From contig CAVPJV010000008.1 in assembly GCA_963705515.1 (NCBI GenBank), positions 434,001 through 498,000 of the forward strand: a DNA stretch of 64,000 bases. Reading direction: 5' to 3'. A program made the position numbers and the translations under genes. Within the stretch, counting starts at the first letter, position 1. Each line of letters opens with the position of its first letter. The notes beneath the pieces are model-generated. The model saw only the letters and a program-made list of their open reading frames with translations, did not search any database and was not told where the DNA came from. The stretch comes from Gaiellasilicea sp963705515 (GTDB lineage: Bacteria; Actinomycetota; Thermoleophilia; Gaiellales; Gaiellaceae). Below are positions 28,126 to 37,639 of this stretch, piece after piece.

Positions 28126-29261
28126 GCGCGAAGCCCCGCGTCCTCTTCGTCGGGCGGATGCGCTACCACCTGCCGCTCCCGGCGTGGCTCGCCAAGAAGT
28201 GGGACGCCGTCGAGAACGAGCTCGACTACCGCGTCGTCGGCGCGGCGTCGGCGGACAGCGCCCCGAGCGATGCCCGCTTCCGGCTGACGCCGCCGTTCCG
28301 CCCACATCTGTTCGACGGCTTCGTCTTCTACATGCGGCTCCCCTTCCGGGTGCGCAAGCACATCCGCGATTTCCGCCCCGACGCGATCTTCGCCTCCGAT
28401 CCCGTCCTCGGGTCGGCGGCGCTGTTCGGACGCAGGCTGTCCGGACGTCGCTCGCGCGTGATCGTCGAAGTGCACGGCGACTGGCGCACGTTCGCACGCG
28501 CGTACGGCTCGCCGTCGCGGCGGGTGATCGCGCCCGTCGTCGACGTGCTGGCGGCGCGGGCCGTCAAGCACGCCGACGCGACGCGGGCCGTCTCGACCTA
28601 CACCTCGAAGCTGATCGAGGACGTGCGGGGTGTCGCGCCGAGCGCCGTGTTCACGGCCTTCAGCGACCTGTCGGCGTTCACCGAGCGTCCGCCGGCGCCG
28701 TTGCCCGAGCGGCCGACCGTGGTCTTCGTCGGCTCGCTCGAGCCGTACAAGAACATCGAAGGCCTCGGCGACGCCTGGCGGCTCGTCGCGGAGCAGCTGC
28801 CCGAGGCGCGGCTGGTGATCATCGGCAGCGGCTCGCAGCAGTTCGTCGTCAAGCGGCTGCTGGCGGACTTCCCCGGCCGGGTCGAGCATCACGAATGGCT
28901 CGATCCAGGCGCCGTCTCCGAGACGCTCGACGACTCGACCGTGCTCGTGCTGCCGTCGTGGCCGGAGGGGCTCGGCAGGGTGATCATCGAGTCGTTCGCA
29001 CGCGGGCGGGCCGTCGTCGCGACCGACGCCGGCGGCATCCCCGACCTCGTCACGCACGGGGTCGAGGGCCTGCTCGTGCCCCCGGCCGACCCGATCACGC
29101 TCGCGTCCGCCCTCGCGCGCGTGCTCGGCGACCGCGAGCTTGCCGAGCAGATGGGCGCGGCTGCGCGGGCGCGGTACGCCGACTGGCACTCGACGCCGGA
29201 GGAGCTCGCGCGCGAGATGCGCGCGCTGGTCGACGCGACGATCGCCGGCACCGCCCGCTGA
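28122..29261 (+). CDS. GT4 family glycosyltransferase
   Basis: 379 aa, intact. The N-terminal half (VLFVGRMRYHLPLPAW, FYMRLPFRVRKHIRDF, VEVHGDWRTFARAY) is a divergent GT4 acceptor domain; the C-terminal half has VVFVGSLEPYKNIEGLGDAW, and VLPSWPEGLGRVIIESFARG as the nucleotide-sugar motif. The ATG overlaps the preceding stop by 4 bp and the next gene starts 3 bp after its TGA. It is one of the few complete genes in the 18-31 kb stretch. Specificity unknown. Confidence 0.88.
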   Translation: MSAKPRVLFVGRMRYHLPLPAWLAKKWDAVENELDYRVVGAASADSAPSDARFRLTPPFRPHLFDGFVFYMRLPFRVRKHIRDFRPDAIFASDPVLGSAALFGRRLSGRRSRVIVEVHGDWRTFARAYGSPSRRVIAPVVDVLAARAVKHADATRAVSTYTSKLIEDVRGVAPSAVFTAFSDLSAFTERPPAPLPERPTVVFVGSLEPYKNIEGLGDAWRLVAEQLPEARLVIIGSGSQQFVVKRLLADFPGRVEHHEWLDPGAVSETLDDSTVLVLPSWPEGLGRVIIESFARGRAVVATDAGGIPDLVTHGVEGLLVPPADPITLASALARVLGDRELAEQMGAAARARYADWHSTPEELAREMRALVDATIAGTAR

Positions 29262-29263
29262 GC

Positions 29264-30344
29264 GTGCGGATCCTCTTCGTCACCCAGAAGATCGACGCCG
29301 ACCACCCGGTGCTCGCGCAGACGGTGGACCTCGTCCGCGAGCTGGCTGCTCGCTTCGACGCGGTCGACGTGCTCTGCGACGCGGTCGGCCGCCACGATCT
29401 GCCCGCGAACGTCCGGCTCCGCACCTTCGGCGCGTCGTCGCGCATCGCGCGTGGGACCAAGTTCGGGCGCGGCCTGGCGGCCTCGGTGCTGCCCCGGGCG
29501 ACGCGGCCGAACGCCGTGCTGATCCACATGATCCCGCTCTTCGCGCTGCTGGCGGCGCCGCTCGTGAAGCCGCTGCGGATCCCGATGCTGCTCTGGTACA
29601 CGCACTGGAACCCGAGCCGCTCGCTGCGGCTCGCGCTCCCGCTCGTCGATGTCGTGATGAGCGTCAGCCGCGGCTCCTTCCCGATCGAGACGCCGAAGCT
29701 CCAGGCGACCGGGCACGCAATCGACGTCGAACAGTTCTCGCCCGGCGCCGGAGAGCGAGCCGGCGGGGCCGCTGCGCCTGCTCGCCCTGGGGCGCACGGC
29801 GCGCTGGAAGGGCTACGACACGATGCTCGAGGCGCTCACGCTGGCGAGCCGCCGTGGCTGCGACGCGGAGCTCGAGATCAGAGGGCCGCAGCTGACCGAG
29901 GACGAGCGCGCGCACGTGCGTGAGCTCGAGCGGACGGTGGCCGACTCGCCCGAGCTGCGCGAACGGGTCCGGATCGAGCCGCCGTTGCCGCGCGACGAGC
30001 TTCCGGGGCTGCTCGCCGGGGCCGATGCGCTCCTGAGCGCGACTCAGCCGCGCGGGAGCGAGACGCTCGACAAGGTCGTCTACGAGGCCGCCGCCTGCGA
30101 GGTGCCGGTGCTTGCCAGCAACGCAGCGCTGAAGGAGTTCCTCGCCGGCTTGCCGCTGGAGCTCTCGTTCCCGCCGCGCGATGCCGAGGCGCTCGCCGAC
30201 CGGCTCGTCGCGCTCGCGGCGGCCGCGCCCGCCGTGCGCGCTGAGACCGGCGCCGAGCTGCGCCGGCGCGTCGTCTCCGGCCATTCCGTCGGCTCCTGGG
30301 CGGACGCCGTGACGGCCACGGTTGCCCGCCTGGCACCGGAGTAA
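29264..30344 (+). CDS. GT4-like glycosyltransferase (frameshifted)
   Basis: About 359 aa after correction. It starts VRILFVTQKIDADHP; the N-terminal half holds LLWYTHWNPSRSLRLALP and MSVSRGSFP, a variant of the acceptor domain. The C-terminal half, in another frame, starts LLALGRTARWKGYDTMLEAL and contains ADALLSATQPRGSETLDKVVYEAA split around the donor site. One surplus base between about 29741 and 29770, a CG-rich stretch, explains the break. The TAA stop lies inside the -10 element of the next gene. Confidence 0.75.
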
Positions 30345-30354
30345 GCTCCCGCTC
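30338..30354 (+). promoter_or_regulatory. Putative leaderless promoter of the WbaP-type gene
   Basis: GGAG-TAAG-CTCC (30338-30349) is a perfect inverted repeat holding the hexamer TAAGCT (30342-30347), which ends 7 nt before GTG 30355. The stop codon of the upstream glycosyltransferase is embedded in it. Confidence 0.5.
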
Positions 30355-31817
30355 GTGGCTACCAAGCCCACCGAGCCGACCGAGCTCGGCCGCCGCGAGC
30401 GCGACGTGCGCGCGTCGCGGCCGTATCTCCTCTCCCGGGGCACGGCCCGCGCGACCGTCAGGCGCGTGGCCGCGATCGCGGTGCTCGCGGGACTCGACGC
30501 GCTCGGGCTCGCGCTCGGTCTCTACGCGGCGCTCGTGCTGCGCAGCATCGTCTTCGGCGATCCGATCTTCTGGAACCTGCTCTGGCAGGCGGGTCCGGCG
30601 GACTGGCTCCCGTTCCTCGTGCCGATCACCTGGCTCGTCTTCTGGCAGGCGGGGCTCTACGCCGGGCGGGAGCGGCGTGCCGGCGCCGGCAAGATCGCCT
30701 CGTCGATCGTGCTCGTCGCCGCGATCACGCTCGCGTTCGGCTGGGGCACGAACTACGACTTCACCACGTCCGGCCTGATCCCGACGGCCTGCGTCACCTC
30801 GGCGCTCGCGATCGGGCTCCTGCGTGCGGCGTACGAGTCGTTGACGCTCGAGTTGCAACGGCTGCTGCACGTGCGGCGTCGGGTCCTGCTCGTGGGCGAG
30901 GGATCGCATCTCGAGTCGCTCGAGCGGGTGCTGACCTCGCGCGCGCGCACACGCGTACGACCTCGTCGGCTCGTTCGCGCCGCGGGCAAGACGGCCCACT
31001 GGAAGCGCGTCTGGCGCAGGTGCGGCCGGACGAGATCGTGCTTAGCGAGGGCGGCTTCGACGAGGAGACGGTGTTCGAACTGGTCGAGACGGCGCACCGG
31101 ACGGGGGTGCGGGTGCGGATCGCGCCGAAGACGACCGAGCTGCTGCTGCAGCGCGGCGAGTACGTGCCCGGGCAGGGTATGCCGTTGTTCGAGCTGCGGC
31201 CGCCCGTGCTTGCGGGCTCCGACTGGGCGGTCAAGAAGGCGTTCGACCTCGGCGTCAGCTTCGTGGTCGTGCTCCTCGGCTTGCCGATCTGGCTCCTGAT
31301 CGCGGCCGCGATCAAGCTCGACTCGCGCGGCCCCGTCCTCTACAGCGACCGCCGCATCGGCGTCGGCGAGGGGGAGTTCGGGATGCTCAAGTTCCGGACG
31401 ATGGTGCAGGGCGCGGCGGGGCAGCAGGCGGAGCTGGAGGAGCAGAACGAGGCCGGCGGGGCGCTGTTCAAGATCCGCGACGACCCGCGCGTGACCCGTG
31501 TCGGCCGCGTCCTCCGGCGGCTGTCGATCGACGAGCTGCCGCAGGTGCTGAACGTGCTCCGCGGCGAGATGAGCCTCGTCGGGCCGCGGCCGCTGCCGCT
31601 GCGCGACTACCTGCAACTGGAGGCGTGGCACCGCAAGCGCTACAACGTCCTGCCCGGGATCACGGGTCTCTGGCAGATCTCCGGCCGCTCGAACCTGACC
31701 TTCGACGACCTGGTGCGGCTCGACTTCTACTACATCGAGAACTGGTCGATCTGGCTCGACATCTCGATCCTCGTCAAGACCCTGCCCGCCGTGCTCGCGG
31801 GCCGCGGCGCGTACTAG
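30355..31817 (+). CDS. Polyprenyl glycosylphosphotransferase, WbaP type (two frameshifts)
   Basis: About 487 aa after correction. Residues 35-145 carry four membrane helices; a Rossmann CoA_binding_3 domain starts at RRVLLVGEGSHLESLERVL; the C-terminal bacterial sugar transferase domain has the re-entrant helix (KKAFDLGVSFVVVLL), DSRGPVLYSDRRIG, MLKFRTMV, RVLRRLSIDELPQVLNVL and SLVGPRPLPL. These enzymes move a sugar phosphate from UDP-sugar to undecaprenyl phosphate and start repeat-unit synthesis. Frame breaks at about 30945-30960 (a CG-repeat) and 30980-30984 each need one base removed. GTG 30355 is chosen because it follows TAAGCT by 7 nt. Confidence 0.85.
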
Positions 31818-31847
31818 CTTCCTTACGGCGCCTTCATCCCCGCTCCC

Positions 31848-31860
31848 TATGCTGTCCAGC
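31848..31860 (+). promoter_or_regulatory. Putative leaderless promoter
   Basis: TATGCT (31848-31853) ends 7 nt before GTG 31861. The upstream in-frame ATG at 31849 lies inside this hexamer, which makes GTG 31861 the better start. Confidence 0.5.
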
Positions 31861-33075
31861 GTGAAAGCGCCGAAGATCCTGGCCGTCGCCTCGGCGGTCG
31901 ACCTCGACTTCCGCTACGGCTGCACGCCCGCGTGGTGGCAGCTCTGGAAGGGGCTGTACGAGGTCGGGACCGACCTGATCGTGACCCCGTACCGCGGCCG
32001 GCCGGTCGAGTCGCCGTGGTGGCGGACGGCTCCGAACCCGACCTGGGTCGAGGGTGAGAGCTTCGCCGCCGTTCGCAGCGGGCTCGCGCGGCTGAAGGGC
32101 GACAGGTACCTGCGCCGCGCCGAGGAGTCTCCGGACGAGACCGTCTTCGACAAGGCGACGCGCGAGGCGATCTGGCGCTGGGTGACGCCGCGCTGGAGGC
32201 GGCACCTGACAAAGGTGCTCGAGGCGGAGAAGGACGTCGACGCAGTGATCGTCTTCACCGTCCCGATGGCGCACTTCCGCGGCATCCCGACCTACCTCCG
32301 CGACCGCTTCGGCGTGCCGGTGATTTTCTACGACGGCGACGTGCCGATGAGCCTGCCCGAGTTCGGCGGCATGGACACGGGCTTCAACTACTACCACGGC
32401 GCCGATCCGTCCGAGTACGACCTCGTCGTCTCGAACTCCGAGGGCGGCCTGCCGAGCCTGCTCGAGCTCGGCGCCAAGCGGGCGGAAGCGGTCTTCTGGG
32501 GCGCCGACCCCGAGTTCTTCGCGCCGAAGCCGGTCGAGAAGCTGCACGACGTCTTCTTCTACGGCTACGGGGACAAGTTCCGGCGCGACTGGATGGCGGC
32601 GATGGTGGGGGAGCCGAGCCGCGCCGCGCCGGAGCTCGAGTTCGCTCTCGGCGGGCGCGACTTCCAGGGCGACACCGGCCGCGCCTGGCTCGTCGGCGAC
32701 ATCCCCTTCAACGCCTTCAACCAGGCGATCTCCGCCTCGCGGATCAACCTCAACATCACGCGCCGCTCGCACGCCACGGTTCCCGCCTCGTCCTCGTGCC
32801 GGCCGTTCGAGCTCGCGAGCGCCGGCGCCGCGATCGTCTCGAACCCGTACGAGGGGATCGAGCGCTGGTTCGAGCCGGGCTACGAGCTGCTCGTCGTCAA
32901 CGACGCCGACGAGGCGCTCACCGTCTACCGCAGCCTGCTCGACGACCCGGCGCAAGCGGAGGCGATGGGCGCGCGGGCGCGCGAGCGCGTCCTCGACGAG
33001 CACACGTACGCCCACCGGGCGCGGCAGCTGCTCTCGCTCGTCGGCCTCGGCGTCCCGGCTGGTGCGCGTGCCTGA
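31861..33075 (+). CDS. CgeB-like glycosyltransferase
   Basis: 404 aa. There is no classic GT4 N-terminus; the conserved part is the C-terminal half with FYGYGDKFRRDWMAAM, SASRINLNITRRSHATVP, SSCRPFELASAGAAIVSNPYEG split over the donor site, and RARERVLDEHTYAHRA at the end, matching the CgeB/Glyco_trans_1_2 group of GT-B enzymes. FYDGDVPMSLPEFGGMDTG in the middle is conserved in relatives. GTG 31861 is chosen over ATG 31849 on promoter position. The next GT2 gene overlaps its end by 14 bp. It opens the clean second half of the cluster. Confidence 0.75.
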   Translation: MKAPKILAVASAVDLDFRYGCTPAWWQLWKGLYEVGTDLIVTPYRGRPVESPWWRTAPNPTWVEGESFAAVRSGLARLKGDRYLRRAEESPDETVFDKATREAIWRWVTPRWRRHLTKVLEAEKDVDAVIVFTVPMAHFRGIPTYLRDRFGVPVIFYDGDVPMSLPEFGGMDTGFNYYHGADPSEYDLVVSNSEGGLPSLLELGAKRAEAVFWGADPEFFAPKPVEKLHDVFFYGYGDKFRRDWMAAMVGEPSRAAPELEFALGGRDFQGDTGRAWLVGDIPFNAFNQAISASRINLNITRRSHATVPASSSCRPFELASAGAAIVSNPYEGIERWFEPGYELLVVNDADEALTVYRSLLDDPAQAEAMGARARERVLDEHTYAHRARQLLSLVGLGVPAGARA

Positions 33076-33793
33076 GCACCGCCGCGTCGCGATCGTGCCC
33101 GCCCGCAACGAGGAGGACGCCGTCGCGGGCGTCGTCCGTGAGCTGCGCGCGTTCGATCCCGAGCTCGACGTCGTCGTGATCGACGACGGCTCCGAGGACC
33201 TGACGGCCGAGCGGGCGGCTGCAGCCGGCGCCGCCGTCGTCAGCCTCCCCTTCAACCTCGGCATCGGCGGCGCCGTCCAGACGGGCTTCAAGTACGCACT
33301 CGACCACGGCTACGACACGGTGATCCGGCTCGACGGCGACGGCCAGCACGACCCGCAGCAGATCCCGAACCTGCTCGCGCCGCTCGCGCGCGACGAGGCC
33401 GACGTCGTCGTCGGCTCCCGCTTCGCGGAGGGCGCGGGCGACTACAAGCCGCCGTTCGCCCGGCGGGCGGGGATCCGCTGGTTCGCGCAGCTCGTCTCGC
33501 TGCTGACCCGCCAGAAGCTGACCGACACGACGTCGGGCTTCCAGGCCGTCAACGCGCGGGCGATTCGGCTTTTCGCGGCCGACTACCCGCACGACTACCC
33601 CGAGGTCGAGGCGGCCGTGATGGTCGTTCGCCATCGCCTGCGCATCCTCGAGGTGCCGGCGCAGATGCGCGGCCGCGAGACCGGACGCTCGTCGATCACG
33701 ATGCTGCGCTCTCTCTACTACGCGATCAAGGTGACGCTCGCCTTGCTCGTCGGCATCTTCCGCCGTCGCGTCGTCCCCCTGGAGGAGTCGTGA
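33062..33793 (+). CDS. GT2 family glycosyltransferase (dolichol-phosphate-mannose-synthase type)
   Basis: 243 aa, a compact GT-A enzyme. VAIVPARNEEDAVAGVV is the nucleotide-binding start, VVIDDGSEDLT follows, LDGDGQHDP is the DxD-type metal motif, and GSRFAEG and the DTTSGFQAVNARAIRLF stretch complete the polyprenyl-phosphate sugar synthase pattern. No membrane helix is present; the next gene encodes a DUF2304 membrane partner, a pairing seen repeatedly in bacteria. It probably makes the polyprenyl-phosphate sugar used by the GT-C proteins of this locus. GTG at 33062 or 33068; both overlap the previous gene. Confidence 0.88.
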   Translation: MRVPEHRRVAIVPARNEEDAVAGVVRELRAFDPELDVVVIDDGSEDLTAERAAAAGAAVVSLPFNLGIGGAVQTGFKYALDHGYDTVIRLDGDGQHDPQQIPNLLAPLARDEADVVVGSRFAEGAGDYKPPFARRAGIRWFAQLVSLLTRQKLTDTTSGFQAVNARAIRLFAADYPHDYPEVEAAVMVVRHRLRILEVPAQMRGRETGRSSITMLRSLYYAIKVTLALLVGIFRRRVVPLEES

Positions 33794-33794
33794 G

Positions 33795-34166
33795 ATGGAC
33801 CCCGTGACACCGCTCTACGTCTCGATCGCCGCGTCGATCGCGTCGATCGTGCTCATCCTCGTCGTCTTCGAGCTGATCCGCAGCCGCCGGCTGCGGGAGC
33901 GCTACGCGCTGCTCTGGCTCGTGACCGGCGTCGTGCTGCTCGTCCTCTCGGCGTGGCGCGGCGGCCTGAACACGATCGCCGGCTGGGTCGGCGTCACCGG
34001 CTATCCGCCGGCGGTGCTCTTCGCGGTCGCGACGCTCTTCATCTTCGCCGTGCTCTTGCACTACTCGACGGTGATCTCGAAGCTCGCCGACCAGAACGTG
34101 ATCCTGGCGCAGCGGCTCGCGCTGCTCGAGCAACGCATCCGGCCCGAGCGCGACGCGCAGGACTAG
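33795..34166 (+). CDS. DUF2304 family membrane protein
   Basis: 123 aa with three hydrophobic segments (LYVSIAASIASIVLILVVF, YALLWLVTGVVLLVL, AVLFAVATLFIFAVLL) and a short charged coiled-coil tail (LAQRLALLEQRIRPERDA). Length and layout match DUF2304 proteins, which follow GT2 polyprenyl-phosphate sugar synthases. It starts 2 bp after the GT2 stop, with GGAGG in the end of that gene as a possible ribosome-binding site. Likely a membrane anchor for the soluble GT2. It overlaps the convergent membrane gene by 4 bp. Confidence 0.8.
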   Translation: MDPVTPLYVSIAASIASIVLILVVFELIRSRRLRERYALLWLVTGVVLLVLSAWRGGLNTIAGWVGVTGYPPAVLFAVATLFIFAVLLHYSTVISKLADQNVILAQRLALLEQRIRPERDAQD

Positions 34167-35848
34167 GGCGACTCGACCGGCGGGCTCAGCGTCGCGACGT
34201 CGCCTCCGTTGATGTCGTTGCGCGAGTTCGCCGCCACGCCGATCCGGTAGCGGACGCCGGGCGGCGGCGATCCGTCGCGCCAACGGCGCTCGCGCGTCGT
34301 CCCGAGCAGGACCATCTCGAGCGAGCACTCCGCCGCTCCGCCGTGGTCGAGGCACTTCTGCTCGAGGCCGTTCCGTCCCGTGCGGTAGACGCGATAGAAG
34401 ACATCGCTCGAGCCTGCGGGCGGGTGCGACCAGCTGACGATCCGCGCCTCGCCGTCGGCCTTGACCGACACGTCGATGCGCTCGTCCACGGGCGTCACGA
34501 TCGTGTCGACGGCGATGGCCTTGGCCGGCGTGTCGATCGGCTGGACAAGCGCGACTACGGCGAGCGGCACGGCCGCGAGGCAGACGCCGAGCACGACGAC
34601 GAGCCTTCGTCCGATCGGACGCGGCGCGGCTGCCGGCCACCGGGCTGCGAGGCGGCGGCCGAGCGTCGGGATCAGCAGCGGAATCGAGACGCCGAGGAGG
34701 AAATACGCGGGGAATCCGGGCATGAGAAAGCGGAAGAAGCTTCCTGAGGAGACGGTGGAGAGGACCGTCGTGCCCTTGACGACGAGGAAGACGCCGAACC
34801 AGGTCGCGAGCAGCGCGCCGAGCACGGGGGAGCGTCGCGCGACTGCGAAGGTGCCGGCGATCGGCGCCCACTCGAGCAGGCGGGCGCTCCAGAAGTACTC
34901 GCGCAGATTGTCGGCATTTTCGTGCAGGTGCGCCCAGTCGAGGTCGACGTAGCGGTCGACGACGGGCACAGCCGCGACCACGCCGAGCGCCAGTCGCGTC
35001 TCTTCGGCCGCGAAAGCCGGCAGCGAGCCGAAGCCCCGCTGTTTCCACACCGCCAAAGTCAGGAGCGCCGGCATGATCGCAAGCGCGAACGGCAGCAGCG
35101 GCCGGAGATTGCGCGCGACGAGGGCGGCGGCGATCGGCGCCGCGACGAAGAGCCCGTTCGACGGCTTCATCCCGATCGCGAAGCCGACAACGAGCCCGGC
35201 CGCCACCGCCTCGAGCGGCGTCCGGAGCTGGAGCGCGCGCAGAAACAGGACCGAGCCGACGAGCAGCAGCACCATCGACTGATAGTCGGCCAGGCCGGTC
35301 AGGCCGAGGGCGCCGGGCAGAAACTGCTCGATGTAGCGCTCGTGGTAGTCGCCGCGCCACAGCGGGATCACCGCGTACGGCACCACGACCCACACCGCCG
35401 CCGCCAGCAGGCCGAACGCGCGACCGGCGATTCTGCTCCCGAGCTCATAGAGCGTCCAGAGCAGCAGCGGGCCGAGAATGAGCACGTTGAAGGCGATCAC
35501 CCACGGCATGGCGTCGACGAAGCTCGGTCCTGTCAGCCACGTGAGTGGCGCGAGCAGCAGCGGCCAGCCGTAGCCGACCTCGGGCGGCCCGAGCTCACCC
35601 TGGCCCAGCAGCCAACCCGTGGTCGTCAGCCAGATCTGGTCGCCGCCCTGGTAGAAGATCCAGCCGTTGTGCCGCACGGTCAGCGCGAAGGCGAGGATCG
35701 CCAGCCACTGCAGGACCGCAAGCCCGGCCACTGCGGCCAGGGGACGTCCGACGAGGAAGGTGACCCCACGGTCGAGTGCGTCCAGCGCCCGCCGACCGAG
35801 GTCGGACAGGGTTGGCAACCGCGTGGGCGTCGCCTCAGGCGCCTGCAT
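34163..35848 (-). CDS. Large multi-pass membrane protein, GT-C type
   Basis: 561 aa. A ~35 residue cytoplasmic start precedes ten or more helices; the first outer loop reads FYQGGDQIWLTTTGWLLGQG, with Asp placed as in GT-C enzymes, and GDYHERYIEQFLPGALG lies in a second loop. The last ~110 residues after the final helix are extracytoplasmic and beta-rich (ARIVSWSHPPAGSSDVFYRVY), resembling a fibronectin-III-like fold. It may transfer sugars from polyprenyl-phosphate donors outside the cell. ATG 35848 was chosen; it overlaps the GDP-fucose-synthase-like gene by 14 bp. Substrate unknown. Confidence 0.75.
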   Translation of the reverse strand: MQAPEATPTRLPTLSDLGRRALDALDRGVTFLVGRPLAAVAGLAVLQWLAILAFALTVRHNGWIFYQGGDQIWLTTTGWLLGQGELGPPEVGYGWPLLLAPLTWLTGPSFVDAMPWVIAFNVLILGPLLLWTLYELGSRIAGRAFGLLAAAVWVVVPYAVIPLWRGDYHERYIEQFLPGALGLTGLADYQSMVLLLVGSVLFLRALQLRTPLEAVAAGLVVGFAIGMKPSNGLFVAAPIAAALVARNLRPLLPFALAIMPALLTLAVWKQRGFGSLPAFAAEETRLALGVVAAVPVVDRYVDLDWAHLHENADNLREYFWSARLLEWAPIAGTFAVARRSPVLGALLATWFGVFLVVKGTTVLSTVSSGSFFRFLMPGFPAYFLLGVSIPLLIPTLGRRLAARWPAAAPRPIGRRLVVVLGVCLAAVPLAVVALVQPIDTPAKAIAVDTIVTPVDERIDVSVKADGEARIVSWSHPPAGSSDVFYRVYRTGRNGLEQKCLDHGGAAECSLEMVLLGTTRERRWRDGSPPPGVRYRIGVAANSRNDINGGDVATLSPPVESP

Positions 35849-36755
35849 GCGCCGTGCGCCGCGACCGGTACCAGGCCACGGTCCGCTCGAGCCCGTCCCG
35901 GAGCGCCGTCGTCGCCTGCCAGCCGAAGAGCTCGCGGGCACGGCTCGCGTCGAGTCCCCGGCGCGGCTGCCCGTTCGGCATCGAGGTGTCCCAGGTGATC
36001 CGGCCCTCGAAGCCGGTGACGTCGGCGACGAGCTCGGCGAGGTCCCGGATCGCGATCTCGTCGCCGGTGCCGAGGTTGACCGGCTCGCGCCCGTCATAGC
36101 GCTCGGCGGCGAGCACGAGCCCCTCGACACAGTCGTCGACGTAGAGAAACTCCCGCGTCGGCGTGCCGTCGCCCCAGAGCACGATCTCGGCCCGGCCCTC
36201 GAGCATCTTCCGGATCAGGTCCGGGATCACGTGCGCGTTCGTCTCGTGGAAGTTGTCGCCGGGCCCGTAGAGGTTTGCGGGCATCAGGTAGGCCGACCGC
36301 AGCCCGTACTGGTCGCGGTACGCCTGCGCGCCCATCAGCACGGCCTTCTTGGCGACGCCGTACGGCGCGTTCGTCTCCTCGGGGAAGCCGTTCCAGAGCT
36401 CGTCCTCCTGGAACGGCACCGGCGTGAACTTCGGATAGCTGCAGACGGTGCCGGCGATCACGAGCTTCTCGACCTCGTGCAGCCGGGACTGCTCGAGCAC
36501 GTGTGCGCCCATCATCAGGTTCGCGTACCAGTAGCGGCCGGGATTGGCGCGGTTCGCGCCGATCCCACCGACCTCGGCCGCGAGGTGGAAGACGAGCTCG
36601 GGGCGCACCTCGTCGAAGAGGCGTGCCGCCGCGTCCATCGTCGTCAGGTCGAAGTCACGTCGCCGTGCGGCGACCACCTCGTGCCCGTCCGACTCGAGCC
36701 GTTCCACGAGCCGTGAGCCGACGAAGCCGCCGCCTCCCGTGACCAGCGCTCTCAC
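35835..36755 (-). CDS. GDP-L-fucose synthase-like epimerase/reductase
   Basis: 306 aa SDR. GGGGFVGSRLVERL is the NAD(P)-binding loop, AAEVGGIGANRANPGRY the subfamily mark of GDP-fucose synthases (Fcl/WcaG), GTVCSYPKF the Ser position, and YGVAKKA the Tyr-Lys pair; NLYGPGDNFH and RREFLYVDD-type sequence (TREFLYVDDCVEGL) follow. The family converts GDP-4-keto-6-deoxymannose to GDP-L-fucose; related enzymes act on other 4-keto sugars, so the exact product is uncertain. GTG 36755 overlaps the methyltransferase stop by 4 bp. The 4,6-dehydratase it needs is probably the SDR two genes upstream. Confidence 0.88.
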   Translation of the reverse strand: MRALVTGGGGFVGSRLVERLESDGHEVVAARRRDFDLTTMDAAARLFDEVRPELVFHLAAEVGGIGANRANPGRYWYANLMMGAHVLEQSRLHEVEKLVIAGTVCSYPKFTPVPFQEDELWNGFPEETNAPYGVAKKAVLMGAQAYRDQYGLRSAYLMPANLYGPGDNFHETNAHVIPDLIRKMLEGRAEIVLWGDGTPTREFLYVDDCVEGLVLAAERYDGREPVNLGTGDEIAIRDLAELVADVTGFEGRITWDTSMPNGQPRRGLDASRARELFGWQATTALRDGLERTVAWYRSRRTAHAGA

Positions 36756-37639
36756 GAGGCGAGCCCGTTGCTGGTGACGAGGAACGACTCGGCCAGCACG
36801 CCTTCGAAGCGCTGCGGCGGGGACTGGACGGCGCTGTTCGCCTTCCGCGCCAGCGGGACCGGAACCGGGCCGACGCGCTTCGGTAGCACCGCGTAGGCAC
36901 CCGGTTCGATCGTCAGGCCGCCCGCCTTCGTCGTGAGGCCCGTCTCGGCGAGCATCGACTCGACCTCCCCGCGCGTCCAGAACTTCATGAAGTGAGGCGG
37001 GCGGAAGCGCTCCGGCTTCAGCCTCAGCAGCAGGTTCGTCGGGTTGTGTGCGTTCGGGAAGGAGACGTCGAAGACGACGTCGCCGCCCGGCTTCAGCGTG
37101 CGTGCGATCTCGGCGACGGCATCGCGGACGAAACGCTTGCCCATGTGCAGGAAGACGGCGCTCGTGATCGCGAGGTCGACGCTGTCGTCCTCGAGCGGCA
37201 GCGCGTCCGCGGAGACGCAGATCGGGTAGAGCCGGCTCTCCGGTGCCGGCGCGAACTGGTCGCGGTACTCGACGAAGCGCTCGAGCATCGTCCCGGAGAT
37301 GTCGACCGCGCAGTAGGTCGACCACGTGACGTCGCGCTCGCGTGCGAGGTAGAGCGGGATCCGCCCGTAGCCGGCGCCGATCTCGAGCACAGTCCCGAAG
37401 TGGCGCCCGCGCGGGAACCGCTGCCAGACGGGCGCGATCTTGCCCGTGAGCGTCCCATAGTCGACGCGCTCGGTCTGGCCGGTCGCGATCGCCGAGCGCA
37501 CGTGATCCTCGGCCGCCTCGCCCTCCCACCGCTGTCGGTACTCGGAATGCTCGTCTGCCTCCGTGCGGTGGAAGATGCCGTTGCGTTCGACGAGCTCGTC
37601 CCGCCGGAGCACGCCCTCCTGCTCGTGCGCGACGCTCAT
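36752..37639 (-). CDS. Class I SAM-dependent methyltransferase
   Basis: 295 aa. After a ~75 residue N-terminal extension comes motif I VLEIGAGYGRIPLYL, the acidic YCAVDISGTMLERF, and DLAITSAVFLHMGK, all of the Methyltransf_11 group; FMKFWTRGEVESMLAETGL ends the fold. It lies between two sugar-nucleotide SDR genes with ATGA/GTGA overlaps on both sides, so it is likely a glycan or deoxysugar methyltransferase. ATG 37639 was chosen; a very long open frame continues upstream but is only an antisense shadow. Target unknown. Confidence 0.87.
   Translation of the reverse strand: MSVAHEQEGVLRRDELVERNGIFHRTEADEHSEYRQRWEGEAAEDHVRSAIATGQTERVDYGTLTGKIAPVWQRFPRGRHFGTVLEIGAGYGRIPLYLARERDVTWSTYCAVDISGTMLERFVEYRDQFAPAPESRLYPICVSADALPLEDDSVDLAITSAVFLHMGKRFVRDAVAEIARTLKPGGDVVFDVSFPNAHNPTNLLLRLKPERFRPPHFMKFWTRGEVESMLAETGLTTKAGGLTIEPGAYAVLPKRVGPVPVPLARKANSAVQSPPQRFEGVLAESFLVTSNGLAS

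Noticed and set aside
4541..31000. Programmed ribosomal frameshifting as the cause of the frame changes
   Set aside because: Too many unrelated genes are involved, the sites share no slippery motif or stimulatory structure, and nearly all need the same one-base correction.
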